From Salinibacterium amurskyense (GTDB lineage Bacteria; Actinomycetota; Actinomycetes; Actinomycetales; Microbacteriaceae), in assembly GCF_002797685.1 (NCBI RefSeq), contig NZ_PGFH01000001.1, positions 310,001-374,000 of the forward strand: 64,000 nt of DNA, written 5' to 3'. A program made the translations under genes and the position numbers. The notes under the pieces were generated by a model that was not told the DNA's origin, did no database searches, and saw only the letters and a program-made list of their open reading frames with translations. Within the stretch, counting starts at the first letter, position 1, and every line of letters starts with the position of its first letter. This document shows positions 25,427-34,587 of this stretch, piece by piece.

Positions 25427-26743
25427 ATGACTACTATCACCAGCGTTGACGTCTATGACGTGCGTTTTCCGACGTCGCTCACCGCCGACGGCTCAGACGC
25501 CATGAACAAGGATGGCGACTACTCGGCCGCCTACGTTGTACTCCGCACTGACGAAGAGGGCGTCGCGGGCTACGGCTTCACCTTCACCATTGGCCGAGGA
25601 AACGACATTTGCGCACTCGCTGCCGAACAGCGTGCCGAACCGCTCGTGGGCCGGGATGTCGATGAGATCGTCGGCGACCTCGGTGGCATTTACCGCGAGC
25701 TGAAGTCTGACTCGCAACTGCGCTGGCTTGGGCCAGAAAAGGGTGTCGAGCACCTCGCGATGGCCGCCGTGATGAACGCCGTGTGGGATCTCGCCGCTCG
25801 TCGGGCAAACAAACCACTCTGGCGCCTGCTCACCGACATGACCCCCGAGCAGCTCGTTGACACCGCCGACCTGAAGTACTTGAGCGACGCCATCACTCGT
25901 GACGAAGCCATCGCGCTCCTCACCGAGCTCGCCGACAGCAAAGAGCAGCGCATCGCCGAGCTCACCGAGACGGGCTACCCCTGCTACACGACGAGTGCCG
26001 GTTGGTTGGGTTACTCCGACGAGAAGCTTCGCCGTCTCTGCCAGGAGGCTGTGGATGCTGGCTACCGCCACATTAAGCTGAAGGTCGGCGCGAACCTCGA
26101 CGAGGACATCCGTCGCTGCCGCATCGCCCGCGAAGTAATCGGCGACGACGCCAAGCTCATGATCGACGCCAACCAAGTGTGGGATGTCGACGAGGCAATC
26201 GACTGGGTGAAGGCGCTCGCCGAATTCAAGCCGCTGTGGATCGAAGAGCCGACGAGCCCGGATGACGTGCTCGGCCACGCAGCCATCCGCAAGGCTGTTG
26301 CCCCGATCGGCGTCGCCACGGGAGAGCACGGCATGAACCGGGTGCTCTTCAAGCAGATGTTCCAGGCCGAAGCCATCGACTTTTGCCAGCTCGACTCTGC
26401 CCGCCTCGCCGGCCCGAACGAGATCATTGCCGTCTACCTGATGGCCAAGAAGTTTGGCGTTCCGGTCTGCCCGCACGCGGGTGGCGTTGGCCTTTGCGAG
26501 CTTGTGCAGCACCTCTCGATCTTCGACTACGTCGCCGTATCGGGCACGCTCGAGAACCGGGTAACCGAGTTCGTCGACCACCTGCACGAGCACTTCGTTG
26601 ACCCCTGCATCGTCGAGAACGGCGCCTACCGGGTGCCGATGGCACCGGGCTACTCGGCCCAAATGCACGAGTCGTCGCTCGCCGAGTTCTCGTTCCCGGC
26701 AGGGAGCTACTGGGCGGGTGTCGCAGCGTCCGTCGCGTCGTAG
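25427..26743 (+). CDS. L-fuconate dehydratase (enolase superfamily)
   Basis: 438 residues, ATG after AAGGAGAACT. The signature of L-fuconate dehydratases is clear: [24 protein letters not shown] (K-x-K catalytic pair), [11 protein letters not shown] and IEEPTSPDD (metal ligands), [17 protein letters not shown], and [16 protein letters not shown] with the catalytic His. It dehydrates L-fuconate, and in some relatives other aldonates, to 2-keto-3-deoxy-L-fuconate. It is separated by 105 bases from the mutarotase gene and ends at a hairpin terminator, closing the catabolic region. It is the strongest evidence that L-fucose-type sugars are used. Confidence 0.92.
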   Translation: MTTITSVDVYDVRFPTSLTADGSDAMNKDGDYSAAYVVLRTDEEGVAGYGFTFTIGRGNDICALAAEQRAEPLVGRDVDEIVGDLGGIYRELKSDSQLRWLGPEKGVEHLAMAAVMNAVWDLAARRANKPLWRLLTDMTPEQLVDTADLKYLSDAITRDEAIALLTELADSKEQRIAELTETGYPCYTTSAGWLGYSDEKLRRLCQEAVDAGYRHIKLKVGANLDEDIRRCRIAREVIGDDAKLMIDANQVWDVDEAIDWVKALAEFKPLWIEEPTSPDDVLGHAAIRKAVAPIGVATGEHGMNRVLFKQMFQAEAIDFCQLDSARLAGPNEIIAVYLMAKKFGVPVCPHAGGVGLCELVQHLSIFDYVAVSGTLENRVTEFVDHLHEHFVDPCIVENGAYRVPMAPGYSAQMHESSLAEFSFPAGSYWAGVAASVAS

Positions 26744-26758
26744 TTTTATTCGTCGATG

Positions 26759-26786
26759 GTGGTCTGCCTGGGATGAGGTAGACCAC
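26759..26786 (+). terminator. Terminator after the fuconate dehydratase gene
   Basis: Stem of 11 base pairs including one G-U (GTGGTCTGCCT with AGGTAGACCAC), 6-base loop, followed by TTTC, 15 bases after the stop codon. Confidence 0.75.
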
Positions 26787-26928
26787 TTTCGCATTTCCCC
26801 GGGGAGTGAGGGGAAGCGCCTTCTCTGTGAACGCTGGTGGTTGCGCGCGATATGCGCCCACATCCCAGTGAAGGCGGGCGTTTTCTTACGGCAACACAAA
26901 ACCCAAGCGCTAGCCGACACGCCGCCTG

Positions 26929-26996
26929 ACCCCCAAACTGGGGGTAACACATTGCAGGCGGAGGCGAGTAGCTTCACCACTACCCCCATTGGGGGG
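26929..26996. promoter_or_regulatory. Two C5/G5 palindromes upstream of the glycan cluster
   Basis: ACCCCCAAACTGGGGGT (26929-26945) and ACCCCCATTGGGGGG (26982-26996) have centres ~52 bases apart, about five helical turns. They lie in the 487-base gap before the glycosylphosphotransferase gene at 27231. Similar elements occur at 35304 and, more weakly, 34509. They look like paired binding sites of one regulator. Otherwise this gap holds only the terminator and no supported ORF. Confidence 0.6.
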
Positions 26997-27230
26997 ACAA
27001 ACCCCGCATAGTGAAAACCCGCCCCGCAGAGCACTAACCCCGCACTGCATCGTATCCAACCGCAGAGCACCCACCCGCGCTCGCGTGCCTTCGGCGCGCA
27101 CCCCACCCGACACCCGAAATGTCGTGATCACCTTGCACGTACGTATTTCGCCCCCGAGTTCACGTACCGGCCTCAGCACCACCTGCCCCATCAACGGCCC
27201 GCGTACCTCCCGCCCGCTGCGAGCAGAGCG

Positions 27231-28805
27231 ATGAGCCAGCTTCGCAAACTGCCCGCCCTTCCCCCGACCGAGCTTGAACGCGGCCACCTTCGCCTCGTCG
27301 AAGATGCCGAATTTCAGCCCCAGCACGTCACCGCTCCGCATCCCGATTCTGGCATTGTGTGGACCAAGTCCTATCAAAAACGACTACTCGTTTCGGATGC
27401 CGTGGTCATCCTGGGCACGATTCTGATCGCCCTGCTGATGCGCGCCGATCCCGCTCGCCTCCCGGAGTTCTTCGCTGGTATCAACCCCCTCATGTGGTTG
27501 GGCCTGCTCGCGATCGTGGTCGTCTGGGTGCTGCTGCTCGAAGTGTTCCGCTCTCGCGACCGCCGCGTCATCGGCGTCGGACCCACCGAATACAAACGTG
27601 TGGTGACCGCCTGCATGACCGCCTTTGGTCTGCTTTCGATCATCCTGTTGGTGCTAGAAATCGGCTTCCCGGGAAAGCGCGCCGTGCTCGCGATGGCGGC
27701 AGGCGTACTCGCACTCCTCGCGACGCGCTGGGTCTGGCGACGCTGGCTCAATCGACAGAGACGCTTTGGGCACGCCCTTTCGCGCACGGTCGTCGTAGGC
27801 ACTCAGGACGAGGTCGACTACGTTGTCGACAAAGTGCAGGGATGCCTGCGCGCGAATTTCGACGTTGTCGGCGTTGTCATCGAGCCAGATCGCCACGCTG
27901 AAGCAAAGCACCGTTTCGGGTCTCAAGCGCACGGCACTGAGCAGGATGCAGAGCAACCGGGCCCGCAGTTCGGCCCGGAGCAGGTTGTGCAGACTGCCTC
28001 GTCGCTGGGGGCCGACACCGTCATCATCGCGGGAGAGCACGGGTGCGGCAACGACTTCATCCGCCATCTCGCGTGGCAGCTGGAGGGCACGGCGGCCGAG
28101 CTGATTCTCGCCTCGCGCCTCACCAATGTGGCCGGCCCGCGCATCCACTTTCGTCCCGTGGAGGGTCTTCCCCTTATTCACGTTGAGATCCCGCAGTTCG
28201 AAGGCGGAAAACATGTCATTAAACGGGGGCTCGACATTGCGGTCTCCGGGCTCGCTCTCTTTCTGCTGTCACCGCTCTTTCTCTTGCTCACGATCCTCAT
28301 CCGCCTCGATAGTCCAGGCGGTGCCTTTTACAGCCAAGTTCGTGTTGGTCGAAACCTTGAGACCTTCCGCATGTTCAAGTTCCGCTCCATGGTGGTGGAT
28401 GCCGACCAGAAGTTGGCTGATCTCACTAAGGAGAACGAAGGCTCGGGAGTGCTCTTCAAGCTCAAGAATGATCCCCGTGTCACGCGCTTGGGCCGCTTCA
28501 TTCGCAAGTATTCACTCGACGAGTTTCCTCAGCTGTGGAACGTGCTGAAGGGCGACATGAGCCTGGTGGGGCCCCGCCCGCCGCTACCGAGCGAGGTGCT
28601 CGCGTACAAGGGCAAGGTGAATCGTCGCATGTACATCAAGCCAGGGCTCACCGGCATGTGGCAGATCAACGGACGATCTGACCTCAACTGGGAAGACAGC
28701 ATGCGTCTCGACCTGTACTACGTGGAGAACTGGTCGGTCGTCGGCGACCTCGTCATCATGTGGCGAACCTTCAAAGTGCTCATTAACCCCGTGGGCGCCT
28801 ACTAA
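27231..28805 (+). CDS. Polyprenyl glycosylphosphotransferase (WbaP/CpsE type) initiating glycan synthesis
   Basis: 524 residues. Four or so membrane helices in the N-terminal third (from VSDAVVILGTILIALLM) are followed by a CoA-binding-like domain (residues ~180-310) and the C-terminal bacterial sugar transferase domain. That domain includes KRGLDIAVSGLALFLLSPLF, then SQVRVGR, FKFRSMVVDAD, DEFPQLWNVLKGDMSLVGPRPP and PGLTGMWQINGRS. It loads the first sugar phosphate onto undecaprenyl phosphate at the inner membrane face. It opens the exopolysaccharide cluster and is preceded by the paired C5/G5 palindromes. Confidence 0.93.
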   Translation: MSQLRKLPALPPTELERGHLRLVEDAEFQPQHVTAPHPDSGIVWTKSYQKRLLVSDAVVILGTILIALLMRADPARLPEFFAGINPLMWLGLLAIVVVWVLLLEVFRSRDRRVIGVGPTEYKRVVTACMTAFGLLSIILLVLEIGFPGKRAVLAMAAGVLALLATRWVWRRWLNRQRRFGHALSRTVVVGTQDEVDYVVDKVQGCLRANFDVVGVVIEPDRHAEAKHRFGSQAHGTEQDAEQPGPQFGPEQVVQTASSLGADTVIIAGEHGCGNDFIRHLAWQLEGTAAELILASRLTNVAGPRIHFRPVEGLPLIHVEIPQFEGGKHVIKRGLDIAVSGLALFLLSPLFLLLTILIRLDSPGGAFYSQVRVGRNLETFRMFKFRSMVVDADQKLADLTKENEGSGVLFKLKNDPRVTRLGRFIRKYSLDEFPQLWNVLKGDMSLVGPRPPLPSEVLAYKGKVNRRMYIKPGLTGMWQINGRSDLNWEDSMRLDLYYVENWSVVGDLVIMWRTFKVLINPVGAY

Positions 28806-29202
28806 CCATGCACAACCGAATCGAGGACCTTATGCCGCCGCATGAATCGGATTGAAGAACTTCCAGCGTCTCCTCTGTGCGCGTGAACACCCTCACCATT
28901 CACATCGGGTGGTCGGTGAGGGTAGACCCGTCGCTGATGCGCAGCCAGAAGAAGGCAACTTCTCCGCCCTGCGTAGTTGCTCGATCGAGAAGCTAGTTCG
29001 CAAACCGCCAGCGGAAATCTCGGGGATCCGCGAGGGCGTGCGACGGCTGCTGAGCAGCGTGGATTCGTCCGCCCACGTGGGTGTCGCGGACGAAGCTGTC
29101 AGCGGCGGGCCGCCCCACACGCGCGAACAAACGAGGCGCTCTGAAGACCTGTTGCGTAGTGCGCCCTATTAAGAGGTAGCGCCTGCGTTTTTTGGCGTGC
29201 CG
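28806..29202. other. Intergenic stretch with an inverted repeat, no gene
   Basis: About 400 bases between converging genes. A 9-base inverted repeat ACCCTCACC (28889-28897) / GGTGAGGGT (28915-28923) with a 17-base loop could terminate transcription. Open frames here have no motif or ribosome site. Confidence 0.5.
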
Positions 29203-30309
29203 TCAGTCGCTGTTCGCGCCGGAGATTGTGGCGCGCAGTGCGCGCACGCTGGCTCCCCAGGAATACCCCAAATCAGCGTGGGCCTCGCGCTCGTCGCGGT
29301 GCGTTGAAGCGTCGTCAACCGCGCTCGCGATTGAGGGGCGAGCGGGGGAATCGGTGATTGCTCGCGCCATCGCGGCAACGTCATCCGGGTTGGCAAAAGT
29401 GCCACGCTCACCCAAGATCTCGCGAAAGACGGCGAGGTCGCTGGCGACCACGGGCGCACCACAGTGGTGGGCCTCGAGCACGGGTAGGCCGAATCCTTCG
29501 TCGCGCGTGAAGAACAACAGCGCTGCGGTGTTGGCATAGAGCCACGCGAGTTCGGCATCGTCAATGAACCCGAGAAAGCGGATGACGCCACGCTCGGCAG
29601 CGTCGGCGACCGCGGCGGGGAGATCGGCGCTTTTGCCCTGCGGCTCTCCGACGATCACGAGCGGGGCCTCGGCGCTGATCCTGCCGGACTGCAGGGCGGC
29701 CGCGATCGTGTTGGCCAGGTTCTTGCGAGCATTGAGACGCCCGACGCACAGCAGAAAGTCACCCGTCACGTCAGCGAGTTCGTCAGGCTTGCGCGGGGCA
29801 GCGTTGGCGAGGGAACTGCCCACGGCGAGACCGATGGGAGTCACGGGGCGACCCTGGCTCAGCCGGCTGATGCGGGCAGCTTCAGTGGCGGAGGAACCGA
29901 ACAGCCACGTCGCCCGTCGAGAGCTCAGCGGCATCAGAGCGAAGTACGCGCGCTCCTTGAGCGTGAACCACTCGGGCGACGTGAGGAACATGTAGTCGTG
30001 AATGAAGACCGCCGACCTGCCGAACGCAGGGGTGAAGTTGTGGGTGATGGTGACATCCGCCCGCAGCCGTCGAGCGATGAAAGGCAGCTCCAGAATCGCG
30101 CTGACGCCTTGAGGTCGCAGGCGCGTGCCGACCACGGTCACTTGCTCGGCGAGCTCTGACCGCGCTGTGGCGAGCGCCCCGTGCGGCACCGCGACCACAA
30201 CTTCGTCGGTGGGAAACTCGCGCACCCACGCCCACACAAATTCGCGCAGCACTTGGCGGTTCGAGGCTGGACCTCGAGCCCACCAAAAGCCGTCAAAGAG
30301 AACGCGCAT
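29203..30309 (-). CDS. Glycosyltransferase (GT4 type)
   Basis: 368 residues with the GT-B fold. The C-terminal nucleotide-sugar domain is evident: FLLCVGRLNARKNLANTI (residues ~185-202), VIVGEPQG, IRFLGFIDDAELAWLY and the E-x7-E motif in DEGFGLPVLEAHHCGAPVVAS. The N-terminal acceptor domain is less conserved (FDGFWWARGPASNRQ). No membrane segment, so it works at the cytoplasmic face on the lipid-linked intermediate. It is transcribed away from the CDP-alcohol transferase gene. The sugar added is unknown. Confidence 0.88.
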   Translation of the reverse strand: MRVLFDGFWWARGPASNRQVLREFVWAWVREFPTDEVVVAVPHGALATARSELAEQVTVVGTRLRPQGVSAILELPFIARRLRADVTITHNFTPAFGRSAVFIHDYMFLTSPEWFTLKERAYFALMPLSSRRATWLFGSSATEAARISRLSQGRPVTPIGLAVGSSLANAAPRKPDELADVTGDFLLCVGRLNARKNLANTIAAALQSGRISAEAPLVIVGEPQGKSADLPAAVADAAERGVIRFLGFIDDAELAWLYANTAALLFFTRDEGFGLPVLEAHHCGAPVVASDLAVFREILGERGTFANPDDVAAMARAITDSPARPSIASAVDDASTHRDEREAHADLGYSWGASVRALRATISGANSD

Positions 30310-30392
30310 GCCTCCATGCTAGCCCCGGCGTTTTTGGCGCCCACCGGAGGAGAACCCTCGACCCAGCCCGGAGCGTGGGGCTATGGTGAAAC

Positions 30393-31157
30393 ATGACCGC
30401 CACCGGGGAAAGCCCAGAAGTGCCGGAAACATTCGGTGCGATTGTCCGCTCGCTCGCGTCTGCTCAGAAGCCCGGGCGGGGTGCCCCGCCCTACTCGCGC
30501 TGGATCAACCGTCGTCTCGGCCGGCTGCTCGCGGCCGCCGCGTATCTCGCAGGGCGTACGCCCAATCAAGTCACTGGCCTCAGCGCGCTGATGACCGCGA
30601 TCGCCCTCGTGCTCGTAGCCACGGTGCGGCCTGCTCTGTGGTTCGGCATTCTCGTAGCATTCCTGCTGCTGCTCGGCTACGCCCTCGACTCCGCCGACGG
30701 GCAGCTAGCTCGCCTGCGGGGCGGCGGAACGAAAGCGGGAGAGTGGCTCGACCACGTTGTTGACGCCTTCAAGATCGTGATCTTTCACGGCGTCATCCTG
30801 ATCTCGCTGTACCGATTCGACACCGGCTGGACCGACACCATCTTGCTGATTCCGCTCGGGTTCATCGTGGTGTCGTCGGTGTTCTTCTTCGCGATGATCC
30901 TCACCGATCAACTGCGCCGCATCGCCTCGGCCGAGCGCGGACGCACCTACGCCAAGCCCAGTGGCGGCGGTGGCTGGGTGCAGACCATCGTCGCGATCCC
31001 CACCGACTACGCCGTGCTCTGCCTCAGCTTTGTTCTCTTTGGCTGGATGGACGGTTTCGTGATTTTCTACGGCCTGCTGTTTCTCGCCAACGCGCTCATT
31101 CTGCTCGCGGTTCTCGGGCGCTGGTTTCGCCAGCTGCGCGCGATCGACGCAAGCTAG
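30393..31157 (+). CDS. CDP-alcohol phosphatidyltransferase family membrane enzyme
   Basis: 254 residues with about six membrane helices. The full catalytic motif is present: DSADGQLARLRGGGTKAGEW followed by LDHVVD (D-x2-DG-x2-AR-x8-G-x3-D-x3-D, near residues 92-114). Family members move a phospho-alcohol from a CDP carrier to a lipid or other alcohol. Inside a glycan cluster that also encodes a cytidylyltransferase (46799), it may use a CDP-polyol made there rather than act in housekeeping phospholipid synthesis. Its ATG is 84 bases from the divergent glycosyltransferase. Confidence 0.88.
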   Translation: MTATGESPEVPETFGAIVRSLASAQKPGRGAPPYSRWINRRLGRLLAAAAYLAGRTPNQVTGLSALMTAIALVLVATVRPALWFGILVAFLLLLGYALDSADGQLARLRGGGTKAGEWLDHVVDAFKIVIFHGVILISLYRFDTGWTDTILLIPLGFIVVSSVFFFAMILTDQLRRIASAERGRTYAKPSGGGGWVQTIVAIPTDYAVLCLSFVLFGWMDGFVIFYGLLFLANALILLAVLGRWFRQLRAIDAS

Positions 31158-31174
31158 CGCAGCGGGAGAACGGT

Positions 31175-32101
31175 CTAGCGCTCGAACTCCCGCACGAGTG
31201 CCACGGTGCTCTCGATGTGAGAGCGACTGGATGCCCCGAACACGATCGACTCAATGCCGGGCTGCGCATAGATCCACTCGAGTGCCTCGCGCGGCGGAAT
31301 AGCTCCCGAGGCGAAGACCGACATCGCGACCGCGCGGAACGGCCGCTCGGCCAAGGCGGCCTGATAGGCCTCAACGCCGCCCGACATCCGAAAGCCAATC
31401 TTGTTGATGTTGGAGCACACGAGAGGGTTGTCGATACCGGCGCTGTCGAGGTGGTCGAGCAGCATGGGAAGGTTCATCGTGATGAAGCCGGGCTCGGCGT
31501 TGTAGCGCGACCGCACGTGGTTGGCGAAGATCGCGAAGGCGTCGGTGAAACCGAGCCCCAGCAGCAGATCGACCACGACATTCTGCAGCCAGACCACGGG
31601 CGTGCGCACGCCAGCGAAGCCAGCCATTTCGGCATCCACGAGCAGGGTGATGATGCCCTCGATGTCTTTCTTGGCGAGCGAGCGTCCGCCGCGCATCATC
31701 GCGTTGAGCATGCCTTCGTCGGGCATGAAGCGATTGAGAGCGCCCAGAATGCCACTTTCGGTCACGGCGTCGGCGTACTTATGCGCGTAGGGCATGCAGG
31801 GGAAGAACGAGAACCCGTCGTAGCGTTCCGGCTCAGCCCGCACTCGCTCCACCACGTCGGCGATGCGATCGTGCGTGGTGCACATGAGCGTGCGGATGCC
31901 GCTGGCGTACGCATCGTCGATGACAGCCATGATCGCATCCAGATCCTGAAAGCGCATGGCCTGCTCGCGCGCTTTCTCCTCGGAGCGATGGTTGATGCCA
32001 AAGAACTGGTTATCGCCGAACAGCACGCGATCGAGCTTCGCGGTCTCGGGCGTGGTGAGCGGGCCGCCGGAGTCGGAGGTGCGCGGAGTGGTTGTGCTCA
32101 T
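31175..32101 (-). CDS. Uncharacterised barrel-like protein of the glycan cluster
   Basis: 308 residues from the ATG at 32101, overlapping the oxidoreductase stop by four bases (ATGA). Features include LDRVLFGDNQFFGINH, an alternating beta/alpha pattern (GIRTLMCTTHDRIADVV, FSFFPCMPYAHK), and a C-terminal GAIPPREALEWIYAQPGIESIVFGAS that strongly resembles the end of aldo/keto reductases. The catalytic Tyr-Lys of AKRs is not recognisable. It is probably a TIM-barrel protein working on the same compound as the Gfo/Idh oxidoreductase. No function can be named. Confidence 0.78.
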   Translation of the reverse strand: MSTTTPRTSDSGGPLTTPETAKLDRVLFGDNQFFGINHRSEEKAREQAMRFQDLDAIMAVIDDAYASGIRTLMCTTHDRIADVVERVRAEPERYDGFSFFPCMPYAHKYADAVTESGILGALNRFMPDEGMLNAMMRGGRSLAKKDIEGIITLLVDAEMAGFAGVRTPVVWLQNVVVDLLLGLGFTDAFAIFANHVRSRYNAEPGFITMNLPMLLDHLDSAGIDNPLVCSNINKIGFRMSGGVEAYQAALAERPFRAVAMSVFASGAIPPREALEWIYAQPGIESIVFGASSRSHIESTVALVREFER

Positions 32102-33201
32102 GATCGTCTCCCCAGAAGGTTGCGACGACGAGGGGCCGGCGCGGAGGTGGTCGCCGGAACGCTCGACGGTGCGGTCGTGCTGGCGCCGGCCGCGGCATCC
32201 ACCGTCAGCAGTTCGATGATGCGGTCGGTGATGGCGGCGCTTGCGAAGTCGTTGGTGGGCGCGACGGCGGGGTCGTGGATGCGCTGCACAAAGTGATCGA
32301 GCTGGGCGCTGTATTCCTCGCCCCGCAGGTAGAACCACACCTCGTCAGTGAGCTCGGTCGTCGACTTGATCGTCCAGCCCGGTGCGTAACCGTCGAGCTC
32401 GGGAGCAGTGCTGCGCAGGTACACCTGAATCTCTTGCCGGTCAGCGATGATCTTGCCCTGCGTGCCGAAGACGCTGACGCGCGTGGTCATTTTGCGGTAC
32501 GACTCATCCGACCAGTTGACCGAGAGCTGGCCGCTCACGCCGTCAGCAAAGTAGATCGTGCTGTAGACCTCGTCTTCGGTATTCTCCGAGAAAACGCTGC
32601 CCAGAATCGTGCCTCCAACGCCGAGGGCATCGCCCACGAACCACGTCGCCAGATCGAGCGGATGCGCTGCGTAGTCATACAAACACCCACCGCCCTCGGT
32701 GCGCTTGCTGCGCCACGTCGTGCCCTTGGCTTTCAGAACGACCGGCCCATAGGACTCCGCCTGTACGTGCGTGATGCGGCCAATCGCGTCGGCCTCAAGG
32801 AGTCGCTTCGCCTCGCGAAAAGTGCCCACAAATCGGTTGTGATACCCGACCTGAGTGACCAAGCCGCGCACGGCAGCGATGCCCGAAAGCTCGGCCGATT
32901 CGGCTGCCGTGAGCGTGAGTGGCTTCTCACAGAACACATGCAGTCCGCGTTCGAGCGCCGTGCGCACCATTGCCGCATGAAAGCGCGTCGGGGTGGCGAT
33001 CAGCACCGCATCGAGTTCAACGCTGTCGAGCATCTTCTCGAAATCGGTGAATGTCTTCAGTCCCGTGTACTTCGAGAGCACGCCCAGAATGTAGCCGGCC
33101 GAGTCGACGACCGCTTCAACCGAGACCTCCGGATGCGCGCGAATCATCGACAAGTGCGAGAGCCCCATTTTGCCCAGGCCAACGACACCCAGCCGGATCA
33201 T
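32098..33201 (-). CDS. Gfo/Idh/MocA family NAD(P)-dependent oxidoreductase
   Basis: 367 residues from the ATG at 33201, which lies in the glycosyltransferase stop (ATGA); longer frames have no support. Rossmann motif IRLGVVGLGKMGLSH is at the N-terminus, the cofactor-binding CEKPLT around residue 95, and the substrate-domain motif GGGCLYDYAAHPLDL with the catalytic His. Members oxidise inositols or nucleotide-linked sugars. It lies between a glycosyltransferase and the barrel-like protein in one leftward operon, so it probably makes a modified sugar or polyol for the glycan. Confidence 0.9.
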   Translation of the reverse strand: MIRLGVVGLGKMGLSHLSMIRAHPEVSVEAVVDSAGYILGVLSKYTGLKTFTDFEKMLDSVELDAVLIATPTRFHAAMVRTALERGLHVFCEKPLTLTAAESAELSGIAAVRGLVTQVGYHNRFVGTFREAKRLLEADAIGRITHVQAESYGPVVLKAKGTTWRSKRTEGGGCLYDYAAHPLDLATWFVGDALGVGGTILGSVFSENTEDEVYSTIYFADGVSGQLSVNWSDESYRKMTTRVSVFGTQGKIIADRQEIQVYLRSTAPELDGYAPGWTIKSTTELTDEVWFYLRGEEYSAQLDHFVQRIHDPAVAPTNDFASAAITDRIIELLTVDAAAGASTTAPSSVPATTSAPAPRRRNLLGRRS

Positions 33202-34415
33202 GAGCTTGCTCCGGAGCGAGGCGAGGAGTTCTGGGGCGGCGGTGGTGGCGTGGGTCGCGGAGTTGCCGATGCCACGGGAGCCTGCCCGGCGGGGAGATAC
33301 TCGGCCAGAAGATCCGCGTACTGCCCCGCAACGTGTTGCCACGTGAACTCGGCGGCATGCCTGGCGCGGCTGGCGGCCGCGAGCGAAGCCCGGCGATCGG
33401 GCGACTCGAGCAGGGTCGAAATGTGGGCGGCGGCGTCATCCACGCCCGAAAAATAGAGCGCTCCGTCGCCGGCAACCCAGCGGTTGTAGGCATTGTCGTG
33501 GGCGATCACCGGGTTGCCCGCGGCCATCGCTTCGACGAGGGATGGGTTGGTGCCGCCAACGGTGTGGCCGTGAAGGTAGCCAAGCGAATGGAATCTCAAA
33601 GAAGACACCTCATCGGGTTCGTAAATCGGGCCGACGAATTTCACTTCGTCGCTCGCGGCGTGCCGAACCGCTCGGGTGTAGGCGTCACTGTCGTCGTAGG
33701 TGCCGAAGATTGCCAGGTCGTGCCCACGACGCTCGCGCGAAAACGCGGTCACGAGTTCAAGAATTGAGTTCTCGGGAATCGGGCGACAAATCAACGTCAG
33801 GTATCGGCCGGGCGTGAGGCCGCGACTCGTCACCGGCAGAGTGTCGGCGGCTTCGACAGCGTGGGCGCCGTACGTGATCGTGACGATTTTCGAGCGGCGA
33901 GCTCGCGTGGCCAAGTACGTTTCGATCACCGGATGATCGGCAATAAGGCGATTGCCCACCCAGCACGCGATCCGCTCATTTATCCACAGGATTGCCTGTC
34001 GACCCTTGCCCCAGCGTGAACGAGACCACTCGATGCCGTCCATGTTGATGACATTCGGGATGCGCTTGAGGCGCTGCAGGATGTTGAACAGCGCCGTGTT
34101 GTACCCAAACGTGAGGCAGATATCCCGATGCCGCGACGCATGGCGGATCGAGGCAAAGTCGAAACTTGCGGTGCCCAGCCAGCCCTCGCGGTGCTCGGGG
34201 ATGAGCACGCGGTCGATGCCGTGCCACTGGTCGGTCGTGGTGGGGCCGGTGCCCTCTACTTGGCAGTAAACAACTGGCCGCCAGCCGTTATCGCGCAAAT
34301 AGAGGGCGACGTTCTCGGCGGCGGTCTCGAAGCCTCCGTAGGCGGCGGGGATGCCGTGGGTTCCGAGGAGGCGAACAGTTGGTCGGCGCTCGGCAGAGGG
34401 GGTCGGGTCGTTCAA
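33198..34415 (-). CDS. DUF1972/GT4 glycosyltransferase
   Basis: 405 residues from a TTG at 34415 with GGAGGAGG eight bases upstream; the frame is open further but without a ribosome site. The N-terminal domain starts VRLLGTHGIPAAYGGFETAAE, typical of the DUF1972 rhamnosyltransferase-like group. The C-terminal domain has LICRPIPENSI, FVGPIYEP and GHTVGGTNPSLVEAMAAGNP (donor-site E). A Pro-rich tail follows. Related proteins transfer rhamnose in surface polysaccharides. It is first in the leftward three-gene operon with the oxidoreductase and barrel-like protein. Confidence 0.9.
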   Translation of the reverse strand: MNDPTPSAERRPTVRLLGTHGIPAAYGGFETAAENVALYLRDNGWRPVVYCQVEGTGPTTTDQWHGIDRVLIPEHREGWLGTASFDFASIRHASRHRDICLTFGYNTALFNILQRLKRIPNVINMDGIEWSRSRWGKGRQAILWINERIACWVGNRLIADHPVIETYLATRARRSKIVTITYGAHAVEAADTLPVTSRGLTPGRYLTLICRPIPENSILELVTAFSRERRGHDLAIFGTYDDSDAYTRAVRHAASDEVKFVGPIYEPDEVSSLRFHSLGYLHGHTVGGTNPSLVEAMAAGNPVIAHDNAYNRWVAGDGALYFSGVDDAAAHISTLLESPDRRASLAAASRARHAAEFTWQHVAGQYADLLAEYLPAGQAPVASATPRPTPPPPPQNSSPRSGASS

Positions 34416-34508
34416 CTTTCCCTCCTCCGTTGACGGACTCAAGAACTTCGACCAGACTCCCCCGAGGTCTGGGTTCGGAAGTCTACGCCGCCGCGGTGCA
34501 CCACTTTG

Positions 34509-34525
34509 TCCCCAGAACAGGGGGT
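34509..34525. promoter_or_regulatory. Weak C4/G5 palindrome in a divergent promoter
   Basis: TCCCCAGAACAGGGGGT lies between the leftward glycosyltransferase operon and the rightward membrane protein gene and resembles the elements at 26929 and 35304, with a longer spacer and one C fewer. Confidence 0.4.
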
Positions 34526-34587
34526 ACGTTTGCGAAGGGTACGGGTGTACCGTCCAGTACCGATCATCCCCGAGGCACGGAGCTGCC

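Noticed and set aside
25493-27106. 537-codon minus-strand open frame over the fuconate dehydratase gene
   Set aside because: Shadow of a gene with clear enolase-superfamily motifs; no ribosome site or domain.
28852-29172. 106-codon ORF downstream of the glycosylphosphotransferase
   Set aside because: No motif, no ribosome site, spans an inverted repeat; looks non-coding.
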